A stretch of 64,000 nucleotides of DNA from DATARH01 sp050246595 (GCA_050246595.1 JBFWVT010000003.1:1-64000), one strand, 5' to 3'; shown: positions 42,702 through 52,081, counted from the stretch's first letter. Notes: generated from the letters alone by a model not told the origin. A program made the numbers and translations.

Positions 42702-45350
42702 TCACCCGGCGGCGATACGGTCGTAGACGGCTTGCAGTCGGTCGCGGTCGCGGCGCGCATCGGTTTGGCGCTCGCGCTGCTCCTCGATCACCTCGGGCTT
42801 GGCCTTGGCAAGAAAGGCCGGATTGCCGAGCTTCTGCGCGAATTTCTTCAGATCGGCATCGAGCCGGCCGATTTCCTTCGCTAGCCGCGCCTTTTCCTTT
42901 GTCAGATCGATCACGTCGCCGACCCGCAGGACCAGTGTCGCACCTTCGACGACCGCCGCGATACCGCCCTCGGGCACGGTCTCGACCGGCTCGATGTGTT
43001 CGATGCGAGCGAGGCGCTGGATGGGCTCGCGATGGTGTTCGAGCCGCTCCATCGCGGCGGCATCGGCGTCCTTGACCAGAAGCGGCAGACGCGACGCGGC
43101 CGGCACGTTAACCTCGGTGCGGATCGCGCGGATTGCGGTGATCGCGGCGACGACCCAATCCATCTCGGAAGCGGCCTGCGGATCGTGCAGCTCGGGCGGC
43201 AAATCGGGCCATTCGGCGCGGATCAGCATGCCCGCCTGCTCGCCGGCCAGTTGACGCCACAACTCCTCAGTGATGAACGGCATGACCGGGTGCAGCAGGT
43301 GAACCAGTTGTTGCAGCACCCAGGCCGTCGTCGCCTGCGTCTCTTCGCGCGCCTTCGGATCGTCGGCTTGCAGGATCGGCTTGGTGAATTCGAGATACCA
43401 GTCGCAGAAATTGCCCCACGCGAAATGGTAAAGATGGTGCGCCGCCTCGTCGAAGCGAAAGGTTTCGAGCGCGGTCGTCACCGCCGTCGCGCAATCGCGC
43501 GTCGCGCCGGCGACCCAGCGGTTGACGGTCAGCCGGCAATCCCGCGGGTCGAACTCCGGAACCAGCGCGCAGCCGCTCATCTCGGCGTAGCGCGCCGCGT
43601 TCCACAATTTTGTCGCGAAGTTGCGCGAGCTTTCGACACGGCCTTCGGCCAGCTTGATGTCGCGGCCCGGCGAGGCCAGCGCCGCCAGCGTGAAGCGCAG
43701 CGCGTCGCAGCCGTAGCGGTCGATCAGATCGAGCGGGTCGATGATGTTGCCGCGCGACTTCGACATTTTCTGGCCGCGCTCGTCGCGCACCAGCGCGTGG
43801 ATGTAGACCGTGCGGAACGGCACGTCGCCCATGAAATGCAGCCCCTGCATCATCATGCGCGCGACCCAGAAAAAGATGATGTCGAACCCGGTGACGAGCA
43901 CGTCGCCGGGGTAGTAGCGCTTCAGCTCCGGCGTCTGCTCGGGCCAGCCCAAGGTCGAAAACGGCCACAGCGCCGACGAGAACCACGTGTCGAGAACATC
44001 GTCTTCCTGCGTCAGCGCGACAGCCTGCCCGTGATGCGCGGCCGCTTTACTGGCGGCTTCCGCCTCGGTCTCGGCGACAAAGACATTGCCCTCCGAGTCG
44101 TACCACGCCGGGATCTGGTGCCCCCACCAGAGCTGGCGGGAGATGCACCAGGGCTGGATGTTGCGCATCCACTCGAAAAACGTGTTCTCCCACTGCCGCG
44201 GCACGAATTGCGTGCGGCCGCGCTCGACGGCCTCGATCGCCGGACCGGCAAGCGCGGCGGCGTTGCAGAACCACTGATCGGTCAGCCACGGCTCGATGAT
44301 CTCGCCGGAGCGGTCGTGGTGCGGCACCATCAGCACCTGGTCCTCGACCTTCTCGATCAGCCCCTCGGCCTCGAGATCGGCGAGCACTTCTTTCCGTGCC
44401 GCGAAGCGCTCCAGCCCCCGATATTTCTCGGGGACTGCCTCATTGAGATGCGCGTCGCGGTCGAAGATGTTGATTGCTTCGAGACCGTGCTGGCGGCCGA
44501 CCTCGAAATCGTTGAAATCGTGCGCCGGGGTGATCTTGACCGCGCCGCTGCCCTTCTCCGGGTCGGCATAGGTGTCGGCGACGATCGGGATCAACCGTCC
44601 GACCAGCGGCAGAAGCACCGTCTTGCCGATGAGATCGGTGTGGCGCGGGTCGTCGGGATGCACCGCGACCCCGGTATCGCCGAGCATCGTCTCCGGTCTT
44701 GTCGTCGCGACGACTATGAAGCGGCCCGGTTCTCCCTCGATCGGATAGCGGATGTGCCACAGTTTGCCGCGCGTCTCGCGGTTGTCCACTTCGAGGTCGG
44801 AGATGACAGTGTGCATCACCGGGTCCCAGTTGACGAGACGCTTGTCGCGATAGATCAACCCCTCGCGGTACAACGTCACGAATACCCGGCGCACCGCCGC
44901 CGACAGGCCGGGGTCCATCGTGAAGCGGTCGCGGCTCCAGTCGAGCGAGGCGCCGAGCCGGCGCAACTGGCGCGTGATCGTGCCGCCCGACTCCGCCTTC
45001 CACGTCCAGACGCGATCGATAAACCCCTGCCGCCCGAGATCGGCCCGGGTCTTGCCCTCTGCGGCGAGCTGGTTCGCGACGACGATCTCGGTCGCGATGC
45101 CGGCGTGATCGGTGCCGGGCTGCCACAGCGCGTCGCGGCCGCGCATCCGCTCGAACCGTATCAGGACATCTTGCAACGTGTAGCTGAGCGCATGTCCCAT
45201 GTGCAGGCTGCCGGTCACGTTCGGCGGCGGCAGCATGATCGTGTAGGGCCGCTTGTTGCCGGTCGGATCGGCGGTAAACGCGCCGGCGCGCTCCCAGGCT
45301 TCGTATTGCCGCGTTTCCACGGTTTCCGGGCGATAAGTCTTGTCCAGCAT
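42702..45350 (-). CDS. valS: Valyl-tRNA synthetase
   Basis: The 882-residue class I enzyme charges tRNA-Val. It has the HIGH-type motif PPNVTGSLHMGHALSYTLQD, the editing domain (TTRPETMLGDTGVAVHPDD) and KMSKSRGNIIDPLDLIDRYG. The tRNA-binding domain and a C-terminal coiled coil (LTKEKARLAKEIGRLDADLK) are intact. The ATG at 45350 gives the family N-terminus LDKTYRPETVETRQYEAWE. It lies downstream of popZ, as in Caulobacter. Confidence 0.98.
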   Translation of the reverse strand: MLDKTYRPETVETRQYEAWERAGAFTADPTGNKRPYTIMLPPPNVTGSLHMGHALSYTLQDVLIRFERMRGRDALWQPGTDHAGIATEIVVANQLAAEGKTRADLGRQGFIDRVWTWKAESGGTITRQLRRLGASLDWSRDRFTMDPGLSAAVRRVFVTLYREGLIYRDKRLVNWDPVMHTVISDLEVDNRETRGKLWHIRYPIEGEPGRFIVVATTRPETMLGDTGVAVHPDDPRHTDLIGKTVLLPLVGRLIPIVADTYADPEKGSGAVKITPAHDFNDFEVGRQHGLEAINIFDRDAHLNEAVPEKYRGLERFAARKEVLADLEAEGLIEKVEDQVLMVPHHDRSGEIIEPWLTDQWFCNAAALAGPAIEAVERGRTQFVPRQWENTFFEWMRNIQPWCISRQLWWGHQIPAWYDSEGNVFVAETEAEAASKAAAHHGQAVALTQEDDVLDTWFSSALWPFSTLGWPEQTPELKRYYPGDVLVTGFDIIFFWVARMMMQGLHFMGDVPFRTVYIHALVRDERGQKMSKSRGNIIDPLDLIDRYGCDALRFTLAALASPGRDIKLAEGRVESSRNFATKLWNAARYAEMSGCALVPEFDPRDCRLTVNRWVAGATRDCATAVTTALETFRFDEAAHHLYHFAWGNFCDWYLEFTKPILQADDPKAREETQATTAWVLQQLVHLLHPVMPFITEELWRQLAGEQAGMLIRAEWPDLPPELHDPQAASEMDWVVAAITAIRAIRTEVNVPAASRLPLLVKDADAAAMERLEHHREPIQRLARIEHIEPVETVPEGGIAAVVEGATLVLRVGDVIDLTKEKARLAKEIGRLDADLKKFAQKLGNPAFLAKAKPEVIEEQRERQTDARRDRDRLQAVYDRIAAG

Positions 45351-45452
45351 CGCGCTGTCAGTCCGTTGCGAATAGGGGCCGTTGCGAATAGTGATCGAGT
45401 TCAAACGCTCGGAATCATCCGGCGATACCTCGCCGATTGCCGGCGGGCCGGC

Positions 45453-46136
45453 TCAGCCCGGCACGGAGCGCGTCGAAATCCGCGCGATTTCCTCCTGAAC
45501 CAGCCGCTCGACAATACCGGGCAGGTTTTCGTCGAGCCAGGTCCGCAGCAGCGGGCGCAGCAATTCGCGGACGATCTCGTCGAGCGGGCGATCGCCGACC
45601 CGCGGCGGCTCGCGCCGGACGCGCGGGACCGAGGCGAGACGGCCGAACGCGGTCGCGGCAGCCAAGGCGGCGACCTCCGAGAGCAGCCGCTCGTCGGTCG
45701 CGCCGGACGACGGCGCGACCGGGCCGGGATCGACCGTACGCTCGGTCTTCGCGCTCGCATCGGCGGGCTTCGCCTCGACTTCCATCGTTTCGGCGGCTTT
45801 TTCGGCGAAAAGCGGCGCGCGCGCCGGGTCCGGTGGCGATGTCGGCGGCGCGGGTTCCGGCTCGGGCACACCGGGCGCGGTCCCGAGCGGCACGAGGCGA
45901 CGCACGCTGCCGTCCTCGTTCAAGGCGTCCGTCAGATCGAGGACACTGTTCGCATCGGCCTCCTCCGCGGGGGCTGGCGCCGTCTCGCCCAGCCCGGCGA
46001 CGCGCTCGTTCGACACAGGAGCGGGAACGCCGCGTGCCGTAGCGCCGCTCGACTGCTCGTCTTCGGCGATGATGCGCCGTATTGTCGCGAGAATCTCATC
46101 CATCGAGAGATTCTGCGGAGACTTGGCATCCGACAT
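45453..46136 (-). CDS. popZ: Polar organizing protein PopZ-like (DUF2497)
   Basis: The 227-residue product has the PopZ pattern. A short N-terminal helix (SMDEILATIRRIIAED) binds client proteins. A long Pro/Glu/Ala-rich acidic middle follows. The C-terminal oligomerisation helices are RPLDEIVRELLRPLLRTWLD and LPGIVERLVQEEIARISTR. PopZ forms polar condensates that hold the chromosome origin and signalling proteins in Caulobacter. The neighbours valS, tolC and pcm are the same as there. Confidence 0.93.
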   Translation of the reverse strand: MSDAKSPQNLSMDEILATIRRIIAEDEQSSGATARGVPAPVSNERVAGLGETAPAPAEEADANSVLDLTDALNEDGSVRRLVPLGTAPGVPEPEPAPPTSPPDPARAPLFAEKAAETMEVEAKPADASAKTERTVDPGPVAPSSGATDERLLSEVAALAAATAFGRLASVPRVRREPPRVGDRPLDEIVRELLRPLLRTWLDENLPGIVERLVQEEIARISTRSVPG

Positions 46137-46213
46137 CGCTCGCACCCGTGACCGACTACCCGGTCCGCCAAGCTACGCAACTCCGCCGGAATGCGCCAGC
46201 TTGATGCCCTCGG

Positions 46214-47644
46214 TCACTCCTTCAACCCGCCGCCGAAGCCGAACCATTTGCCCTTGACCAGCTTGTAGTGGTGCTCCATGTTGTAGAGTTCCACCGGCAG
46301 CTTCAAGGCCGGCGCGATCAGGCGGCCGATCGCCGCGACCAGCGTGTACTCCGCGAGCGCGGCGTCGTGCTGCGCCCCGACCAGGTTTGACTGCGCCGTG
46401 AACAATTGCTGTTCGGCGAGCAGCACGTCGAGCACCGTGCGCGAGCCGACCAGCGCTTCCTGCTGCGTCCCCTCCAGCGCGATCTGGGCCGCCCGCACCG
46501 CGGTGATAAACGACGCGATCGCGGCGCGCGCGGTTTGCAGCGTCTCCCAGCTTTGCGTCGCGATCTGCACGGCGGTGCGGCGCGCGATGTCGATCTGACT
46601 GCGCCGCTGCCCGACTGTCTGCTGCGCCTGTCTCGTCTGCGCATAAATGCTGCCCGCTTCATAAAGCGGCACGGTCACGCGAGCGACCACCGCCGCGGTA
46701 TCGGTACGCGAGCCGCTCGTCGCGATCGTCGGCGAGATGTTGCGCCCGATGCTGCCGGTAATCGAGACCTGCGGCAGCAGCTGGCCGCGGATCAGATCGA
46801 CATTGTCGCGCGCGGCGGCTTCGGTGAACATCGCCGAGATCACATCGAAATTGTTGGTCGCGGCGAGAGCGAGCGCTTCCTCGCGCGTAGCCGGCAGAGC
46901 CGGACGCTCGGCGGGCATGACGAGCCGCTCCGGCGGATGTCCGACCGCTCGGGTGTACAGCGACCGGCTGGTTTCGAGATTGCCCTCGGCGGTGATCCGC
47001 TGCGCGATCGCCTGCGCCAGAGCCGCCTCGGCCTGCGCTACGTCGGTCCGGGTCACCTCGCCGACCCGGAACCGGTCCTGCGTCGCCTCCAGCTGCCGAC
47101 GCAGGACCTGCTCGTTGTGGCGGGCGACCTCGACCAGGTTCTGGTCGCGCACGACATCGAGAAATGCCCTTACCACGGCGGTGAAGACCTCGGTCTCGAC
47201 CGAAAGGGTCTCCGCGCGGGCGGCCTGCACGGTATTGATCGCCCGCCGGGTCGCCGCTTCGGTGCGACCGCCGCGATAGATCGGCTGTTCCGCTTCGAGC
47301 AGCACCGAGCGGTTGATAAAGCTGTCGGTTCGCGTGGTCTCGATCCCGGTCAGCGTGCTGGTCGTGGTCTGACCCGCGCGGTTGAACCCGGTCTGGCCGG
47401 TAATGGTCACGGTTGGCCGCCACCCGGAAAGCGCTACCGGGACCTCCTCGTCGGTAGCGCGCAGCGCCGCGCGTTGCGCCAGCAGCTGGGGGTTGTTCCG
47501 GTAGGCATAGGCCAGGGCCTCGGTCAATGTCTGCGCCGCTGCGGTGCTTCCGGCGACCAGCAGGGCGGCGGCCACGCCCAGGCCTCGTGCGGCCAGCCCC
47601 CACGGCCGCCGACCGCGTGTCGGCCCTCCCTTCGGCTGCGGCAT
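46214..47644 (-). CDS. tolC: TolC family outer membrane efflux/secretion channel
   Basis: The 476-residue product has a signal peptide (GVAAALLVAGSTAAAQTL) followed by LTEALAYAYRNNPQLLAQRA. The two TolC repeats show long helices, YRGGRTEAATRRAINTVQAA and YEAGSIYAQTRQAQQTVGQ. The protein forms a trimeric outer membrane exit duct for type I secretion or drug efflux. No transporter subunits lie adjacent, so it may serve several partners. Confidence 0.94.
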   Translation of the reverse strand: MPQPKGGPTRGRRPWGLAARGLGVAAALLVAGSTAAAQTLTEALAYAYRNNPQLLAQRAALRATDEEVPVALSGWRPTVTITGQTGFNRAGQTTTSTLTGIETTRTDSFINRSVLLEAEQPIYRGGRTEAATRRAINTVQAARAETLSVETEVFTAVVRAFLDVVRDQNLVEVARHNEQVLRRQLEATQDRFRVGEVTRTDVAQAEAALAQAIAQRITAEGNLETSRSLYTRAVGHPPERLVMPAERPALPATREEALALAATNNFDVISAMFTEAAARDNVDLIRGQLLPQVSITGSIGRNISPTIATSGSRTDTAAVVARVTVPLYEAGSIYAQTRQAQQTVGQRRSQIDIARRTAVQIATQSWETLQTARAAIASFITAVRAAQIALEGTQQEALVGSRTVLDVLLAEQQLFTAQSNLVGAQHDAALAEYTLVAAIGRLIAPALKLPVELYNMEHHYKLVKGKWFGFGGGLKE

Positions 47645-47652
47645 CTGCCCCC

Positions 47653-48336
47653 TCAGAACACGAACCCGGGCTCCGCTTCAAAACCCGGAAGTAGCGGCGT
47701 GGCGGCATCGAATATAACCCGTTGCGCGAGTACCGCACCAGTCCGTGTTATCAGGGTGGCCCGACCGACGGATCCGGGTATCCGCAGAACCACGCCGATG
47801 CGCCCGCCCCCGGTTAGTTGAGAGCTTATCTCGTCCGGAACAAAGGCCACCGAACCGCAGAACAGGATTGCGTCGTAGGGCGCGCGCGCGCGGTGCCCGC
47901 CCTTGAGCGGCGCCTCGACATAGGCGACCGAGGCGATTCGGTGATCGACCAGGGCGGATCGGCCGATCCGGGCGAGTTCGGGGTTTTCTTCAAGCGCGAC
48001 GACGCTGCGCGCCAGCAGCCCCAGCGCGGCGGCCTCGTAGCCGACCCCGGCGCCGACGACCAGCGCGGCATCTTTCGGCTGCACGGCGAGCGCCTGCAGC
48101 AGCCGCGCCGCCACCATCGGCTCCATCAGATAGCGCCCGGGCGCCATATCGGGCGCCACCGGCAGGTCCTCGTCGATATAGGCAACGCCGCGCAGCTCGG
48201 GCGGCACAAACAGCTCCCGCTGGAGCCGCAGAAAGGCGTCGAGCACCCGATCGTCGTGCACCTTGTTGGCGCGCAGCTGGTTATCGACCATGTTGTAGCG
48301 GGCTTCGTCGCGCGCGGCGACTGACGGATCGCTCAT
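47653..48336 (-). CDS. Protein-L-isoaspartate O-methyltransferase family protein
   Basis: The 227-residue product is a PCMT-fold methyltransferase. It has YNMVDNQLRANKVHDDRVLD and RELFVPPELRGVAYIDEDLP, then the SAM loop LVVGAGVGYEAAALGLLA. It belongs to the variant encoded beside TolC in Alphaproteobacteria; enzymatic repair of isoaspartate is not assured. The first six codons of the longest frame are dropped in favour of MSDPSVAARDEARYNM. Confidence 0.88.
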   Translation of the reverse strand: MSDPSVAARDEARYNMVDNQLRANKVHDDRVLDAFLRLQRELFVPPELRGVAYIDEDLPVAPDMAPGRYLMEPMVAARLLQALAVQPKDAALVVGAGVGYEAAALGLLARSVVALEENPELARIGRSALVDHRIASVAYVEAPLKGGHRARAPYDAILFCGSVAFVPDEISSQLTGGGRIGVVLRIPGSVGRATLITRTGAVLAQRVIFDAATPLLPGFEAEPGFVF

Positions 48337-48409
48337 CGGGAACTTGCTCCGCAAGCAGTGGCGCAGCGCGCCGGCGCGGCCTTATATCGGTCCGCCGGGT
48401 CAACCACAA

Positions 48410-48949
48410 TCAACCCGGCGGGCAACCCGGCGGGAGATCTTGCGGGCGGGCCGGATCGGCCAGGGCGTGTACCGGCTGCTGCTCCGGCGGCAGAGCGGCA
48501 AGCAGCTCGGCGACGGTTTTCCCCAATCGCGGATGGCGCCATTGCGGCGCGATTTCAGCCAGCGGGACGAGCACAAAGCGGCGCTCGTGCAGCCGTGGGT
48601 GCGGCAATACGAGGCGCTCGCCGACGCATTGCCTCCCGTCATAGTCAAGCAGGTCGAGATCGAGCGTGCGGGCGGCGTTCGGCACGCTGCGGCGGCGCGC
48701 GAACCCGGCCTCGACCGCGAACAGCGCCTCCAGCAGCGCCATCGGCGCGAGCGCCGCTTCGATTGCCGCGACCCCGTTTACATACCAGGGCTGGTCCGAT
48801 GCCGGCACGGGTTGCGACGTATACCAGCGGGAGCGGTGCCGGACTTCGATCCCGACGCTCGCCAGCCGCATTACCGAAGCCTCCGCGGTGGCCAGCGGCG
48901 ACGCGAATCCGGCGGCGGCCAGATTGCTGCCGATGCCGATCAGGATCAC
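48410..48949 (-). CDS. folK: HPPK, 6-hydroxymethyl-dihydropterin pyrophosphokinase
   Basis: The 179-residue enzyme transfers pyrophosphate from ATP to the pterin in folate synthesis. It shows ILIGIGSNLA at the start, WYTSQPVPASDQPWYVNGVA and the signature RSVPNAARTLDLDLLDYDG. The GTG at 48949 gives the normal N-terminus. A GTG about 16 codons upstream is an alternative. It diverges from the NYN gene with about 90 bp between. Confidence 0.93.
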   Translation of the reverse strand: MILIGIGSNLAAAGFASPLATAEASVMRLASVGIEVRHRSRWYTSQPVPASDQPWYVNGVAAIEAALAPMALLEALFAVEAGFARRRSVPNAARTLDLDLLDYDGRQCVGERLVLPHPRLHERRFVLVPLAEIAPQWRHPRLGKTVAELLAALPPEQQPVHALADPARPQDLPPGCPPG

Positions 48950-49036
48950 CGGACCGGTCCCGCCACTGCGGCGCGCTTGACGGAAAATGTCGCGCACATG
49001 ACAATATCGAGAAATTTCGATTTGATCGGAGTAACC

Positions 49037-49630
49037 ATGATCTTCTATCCTGAAGAACGTATTGCGATATTCATTGACGGCGCCAATCTCTATTCTGCCG
49101 CCCGCAGCCTGCAATTCGACATAGATTACAAGCGGCTGCTCGACCTGTTCCGCTCGAAGGGGCGGCTGATCCGAGCGTTCTACTATACGGCGCTGCTCGA
49201 AGACCAGGAATACTCGCCAATTCGACCGCTGGTCGACTGGCTCGATTACAACGGCTACACAATGGTCACCAAGCCGACCAAGGAGTTCATCGACTCGATG
49301 GGAAGGCGCCGCATCAAGGGCAACATGGATATCGAGCTGGCGATCGACATGCTCGAAATGGCGCCGCATATGGATCATGCCGTGCTGTTCTCGGGAGACG
49401 GCGATTTCCGCCGGCTGGTCGAGGCCGTGCAGCGGCGCGGCGTGCGTGTGACGGTCGCCTCGACGATCCGCTCCTCGCCCCCGATGGTCTCGGACGATCT
49501 GCGCCGCCAAGCCGACAGCTTTATCGAGCTGCAGGATCTGGCGCCCAGCATCATGCGCAATCACCACCCGCGTGACGAGACCCGGCCGGCAAGCCCGGAC
49601 AGACGGGTCGAGCCGGTCGAGATCGCCTGA
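49037..49630 (+). CDS. NYN-domain (LabA/DUF88-type) putative ribonuclease
   Basis: The 197-residue product has the NYN/PIN-like acidic residues in IAIFIDGANLYSAARSLQ, KGNMDIELAIDMLEMAPHMD and LFSGDGDFRRLVEAVQRRGV. NYN domains are metal-dependent nucleases, often acting on structured RNA; in cyanobacteria LabA affects clock output. The RNA target here is unknown. The ATG has GGAG 6 nt upstream. The C-terminal tail (PDRRVEPVEIA) is probably flexible. The family is common in Alphaproteobacteria beside folK. Confidence 0.92.
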   Translation: MIFYPEERIAIFIDGANLYSAARSLQFDIDYKRLLDLFRSKGRLIRAFYYTALLEDQEYSPIRPLVDWLDYNGYTMVTKPTKEFIDSMGRRRIKGNMDIELAIDMLEMAPHMDHAVLFSGDGDFRRLVEAVQRRGVRVTVASTIRSSPPMVSDDLRRQADSFIELQDLAPSIMRNHHPRDETRPASPDRRVEPVEIA

Positions 49631-49655
49631 ATTGCCGGCTCCGGCAGCGCCGGGA

Positions 49656-50336
49656 ATGCCGGCCGCCGAATTCCCGCCGGCCGATTGCCCGCTATGTCCG
49701 CGCCTCGCCGCGTTCCGCGCAGCGCAGCGGGCGGCGCATCCGGACTGGTTCAACGCGCCGGTGCCGTCGTTCGGCGACCCCGACGCGGAACTGCTGATCG
49801 TCGGGCTGGCGCCGGGGCTGCGCGGCGCGAACCGCACCGGACGCCCGTTCACCGGCGACTATGCCGGCGAACTGCTCTACCGCACGCTGCTCAAATCGGG
49901 CTTCGCGACCGGGGAGTATGGCGCCGATATCGCGGACGGTCTCGACCTTTGCCGCGCCCGCATCGCCAACGCGGTGCGCTGCGTGCCGCCGCAGAACAAG
50001 CCGGAACGCACCGAAATCGCCACGTGCAATCGTTTTCTCGCATCCGAGCTGGCGGTCTTGCCGCGCCTCCGGGCAATCCTGGCGCTCGGCGTGATCGCGC
50101 ACGACGCGGTGCTCGCGGCCAAGGGTCTGAAACGGGCGCGCTGCAAATTCGCGCATGGCGCGCTGCGCAAATTACCGGATGGTACATTGCTGGCCGACAG
50201 CTATCACTGCTCGCGGCTGAACACGAATACCGGCGTTCTGACCCCACAAATGTTCGAGACAGTGATAGCCAATCTGGCCGAGCGGCTCGGTTTGCCCGCG
50301 TCCCGCGAACCGCCTTCATCCCCGGCGCAATTGTAG
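49656..50336 (+). CDS. Uracil-DNA glycosylase, family 5 (UDGb-like)
   Basis: The product removes uracil and other deaminated bases from DNA. Motif 1 reads GLAPGLRGANRTGRPFTGD, as in family 5, and the second motif SYHCSRLNTNTGVLTPQMF carries the conserved His. Cysteines in CPLC, NAVRC and ATCNRF fit a 4Fe-4S cluster. The start is uncertain: ATG at 49656 is taken; TTG at 49632 is right behind the NYN stop. The stop TAG (50334-50336) lies within a palindromic repeat. Confidence 0.88.
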   Translation: MPAAEFPPADCPLCPRLAAFRAAQRAAHPDWFNAPVPSFGDPDAELLIVGLAPGLRGANRTGRPFTGDYAGELLYRTLLKSGFATGEYGADIADGLDLCRARIANAVRCVPPQNKPERTEIATCNRFLASELAVLPRLRAILALGVIAHDAVLAAKGLKRARCKFAHGALRKLPDGTLLADSYHCSRLNTNTGVLTPQMFETVIANLAERLGLPASREPPSSPAQL

Positions 50337-50423
50337 GATGGGCTGAGCACAGCGAACCCATCATCTCGCCGCCGGACGACCGCATGGGCTTCTCCCGGCT
50401 CTGCCGGGCTCAGCCCCTCCTAC
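50333..50423. repeat. Palindromic repeat, GTAGGATGGGCTGAGC family (copy 2)
   Basis: GTAGGATGGGCTGAGC at the left and GGGCTCAGCCCCTCCTAC at the right pair as inverted arms, with GAACCCAT / ATGGGCTTC inside. It supplies the stop codon of the glycosylase gene. The intervening sequence differs from the copy before ruvB. Confidence 0.85.
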
Positions 50424-50446
50424 GGAAGCACCAACCCGCGCGCGCC

Positions 50447-50911
50447 CTACAGATCGCGCGAGCGCATCAGGCGGGCGCGGCTTCTCTGCCAGTCGCGGTC
50501 GCGTTCGGCCTGGCGCTTGTCGGCCTTGCGCTTGCCGTGAGCGAGACCCAGCTCGACCTTGGCGCGGCCGCGCTCGTTGAAATAGATCGCCAGCGGCACG
50601 ACCGTGACGCCCTCGCGCTTGATCGCCCCGAGCAGGCGGTTCACCTGCTTGCGGTGCAGCAGCAGTTTGCGGGGCCGGGTCGGCTGATGGTTGAAATGCG
50701 CCGAGGCCTTGTATTCGGGGATATTGGCGTTGACGAGGTAAAGCTCGCCGCCCTGCTCGTCGGCATAGGATTCGGCGATGCTCGCACCGCCCTTGCGCAA
50801 CGATTTGACCTCGGTCCCGTGCAGAACCAGCCCGGCCTCGACAGTGTCCTCTATCAGATAGTCGTGCCGCGCGCGCCGGTTCAACGCCGCGTAACGGTCG
50901 GTCGCACGCAT
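50447..50911 (-). CDS. smpB: SsrA-binding protein SmpB
   Basis: The 154-residue protein binds tmRNA and rescues stalled ribosomes. It has YLIEDTVEAGLVLHGTEVKS, LRKGGASIAESYADEQGG and the basic tail RDWQRSRARLMRSRDL, which folds in the empty mRNA channel. The start at 50911 is set by AGGA 7 nt upstream; ATG at 50917 would give two more residues but overlaps that site. A repeat-rich gap separates it from dapA. Confidence 0.96.
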   Translation of the reverse strand: MRATDRYAALNRRARHDYLIEDTVEAGLVLHGTEVKSLRKGGASIAESYADEQGGELYLVNANIPEYKASAHFNHQPTRPRKLLLHRKQVNRLLGAIKREGVTVVPLAIYFNERGRAKVELGLAHGKRKADKRQAERDRDWQRSRARLMRSRDL

Positions 50912-50930
50912 CAGCATTCCTGCTTTATCG

Positions 50931-51068
50931 CCCCTCCCTCTCCCGCAATGCGGGAGAGGGAGGGGCCCGTGCCCAAGGTGCGGGGAGGGTGAGGGGCTTT
51001 CCGGTCGCGAGACCCTCACCCGCCTCGCTGCGCTCGGCACCCTCTCCCGCATTGCGGGAGAGGGGTTC
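50931..51068. repeat. Palindromic repeat cluster between smpB and dapA
   Basis: CCCCTCCCTCTCCCGC (50931-50946), AAT, GCGGGAGAGGGAGGGG (50950-50965) is a perfect 16-bp hairpin. A second pair, CCCTCTCCCGC and GCGGGAGAGGG, lies at the right end. These arms match those in the tilS insertion. Between them are GAGGGTGAGGGG and CCCTCACCCGCC arms that pair with each other. Confidence 0.9.
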
Positions 51069-51081
51069 GATAGCCGATCAG

Positions 51082-51957
51082 TCAGTTGATCAGCCCGGCG
51101 CCGCGCATCGCCCGCGTTACCTTCTCCTGCGTCTCCGGCGTGGTCTGCCACAGCGGCTGGCGCACCTCGGCGGTGCAGCGGCCGAGCAGCGAGGCGGCGT
51201 ACTTGACCGGCGCCGGGCTGGTTTCGGCGAACAGCGCATCGTGCAGCGGGATCAGCCGCTCGTTGATCTTGCGCACCGTCGCGACATCGCCCCTCTGCCA
51301 CGCCTCGTGCATTTCGGCGCACAGGCGCGGCGCGACATTGGCTGTCACCGAGATGACGCCATCGCCGCCCTGCGCGAGATAGGCGACCGCGGTCGCGTCC
51401 TCGCCCGACAGCAGGCAGAACTTGTCGCCAATCTCGACCCGCATTTTCAGCGGCCGCGCCAGATCGTTGGTCGCGTCCTTGACCCCGACGATGTTGGGCA
51501 GCTTGGCGAGCCGGGCCATCGTCGCGTTGCTCATATCGACGACGCTGCGTCCCGGAATGTTGTAGATCACGATCGGCAGATCGACCGCATCGTGCACCGC
51601 CTTGAAGTGCTGATACAGCCCTTCCTGCGTCGGCTTGTTGTAATAGGGGCAGACGATCAGCGCCGCGTCGGCCCCGGCCTTTTTCGCCACCTCGGTCGCG
51701 TGGATCGTATGCGCCGTCGAGTTGAAGCCGGTGCCGGCGATGACCGGCGCCCGCCCCTGGGCGACCTCGACGGTCAGCGCGATCAGGCGCTCCTGCTCCT
51801 CTTCCTCAAGCGCCGGACACTCACCGGTCGTGCCGATCGGCACGAGACCGTGGGTTCCTTGTCCGAGCTGCCAAGCGACATGTTCCTGAAAGGCGGTTTC
51901 ATCGACCGCACCATCGCGGAACGGGGTGATCAATGCGACGAGCGACCCCTTGAACAT
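51082..51957 (-). CDS. dapA: 4-hydroxy-tetrahydrodipicolinate synthase
   Basis: The 291-residue class I aldolase condenses pyruvate with aspartate semialdehyde in lysine and diaminopimelate synthesis. It has VALITPFRDGAVDE, GTTGECPALEEEEQERLI, YNIPGRSVVDMSNATMA and the Schiff-base Lys in NIVGVKDATNDL. The sequence is complete and of normal length. Translation starts with MFKGSLVALITPF. Confidence 0.96.
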   Translation of the reverse strand: MFKGSLVALITPFRDGAVDETAFQEHVAWQLGQGTHGLVPIGTTGECPALEEEEQERLIALTVEVAQGRAPVIAGTGFNSTAHTIHATEVAKKAGADAALIVCPYYNKPTQEGLYQHFKAVHDAVDLPIVIYNIPGRSVVDMSNATMARLAKLPNIVGVKDATNDLARPLKMRVEIGDKFCLLSGEDATAVAYLAQGGDGVISVTANVAPRLCAEMHEAWQRGDVATVRKINERLIPLHDALFAETSPAPVKYAASLLGRCTAEVRQPLWQTTPETQEKVTRAMRGAGLIN

Positions 51958-52081
51958 CGATACCTCCCGACTGCGGACGCGGCCCGACCGTCATAAAAGA
52001 AGACCTGCACGATAGACCCCGCCGCACCTGCCATCAACACCGCCAATCGCTGGCCGGTTGCGGTTCGCTGCCGCATAAAGT

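Noticed and set aside
42996..46151. A very long open frame (about 1051 codons) on the + strand opposite valS and popZ
   Set aside because: It is an antisense shadow. The strand-opposite genes have clear family motifs, and the frame gives Arg/Ala/Gly-rich sequence without a recognisable domain. Long shadows are expected in GC-rich DNA.
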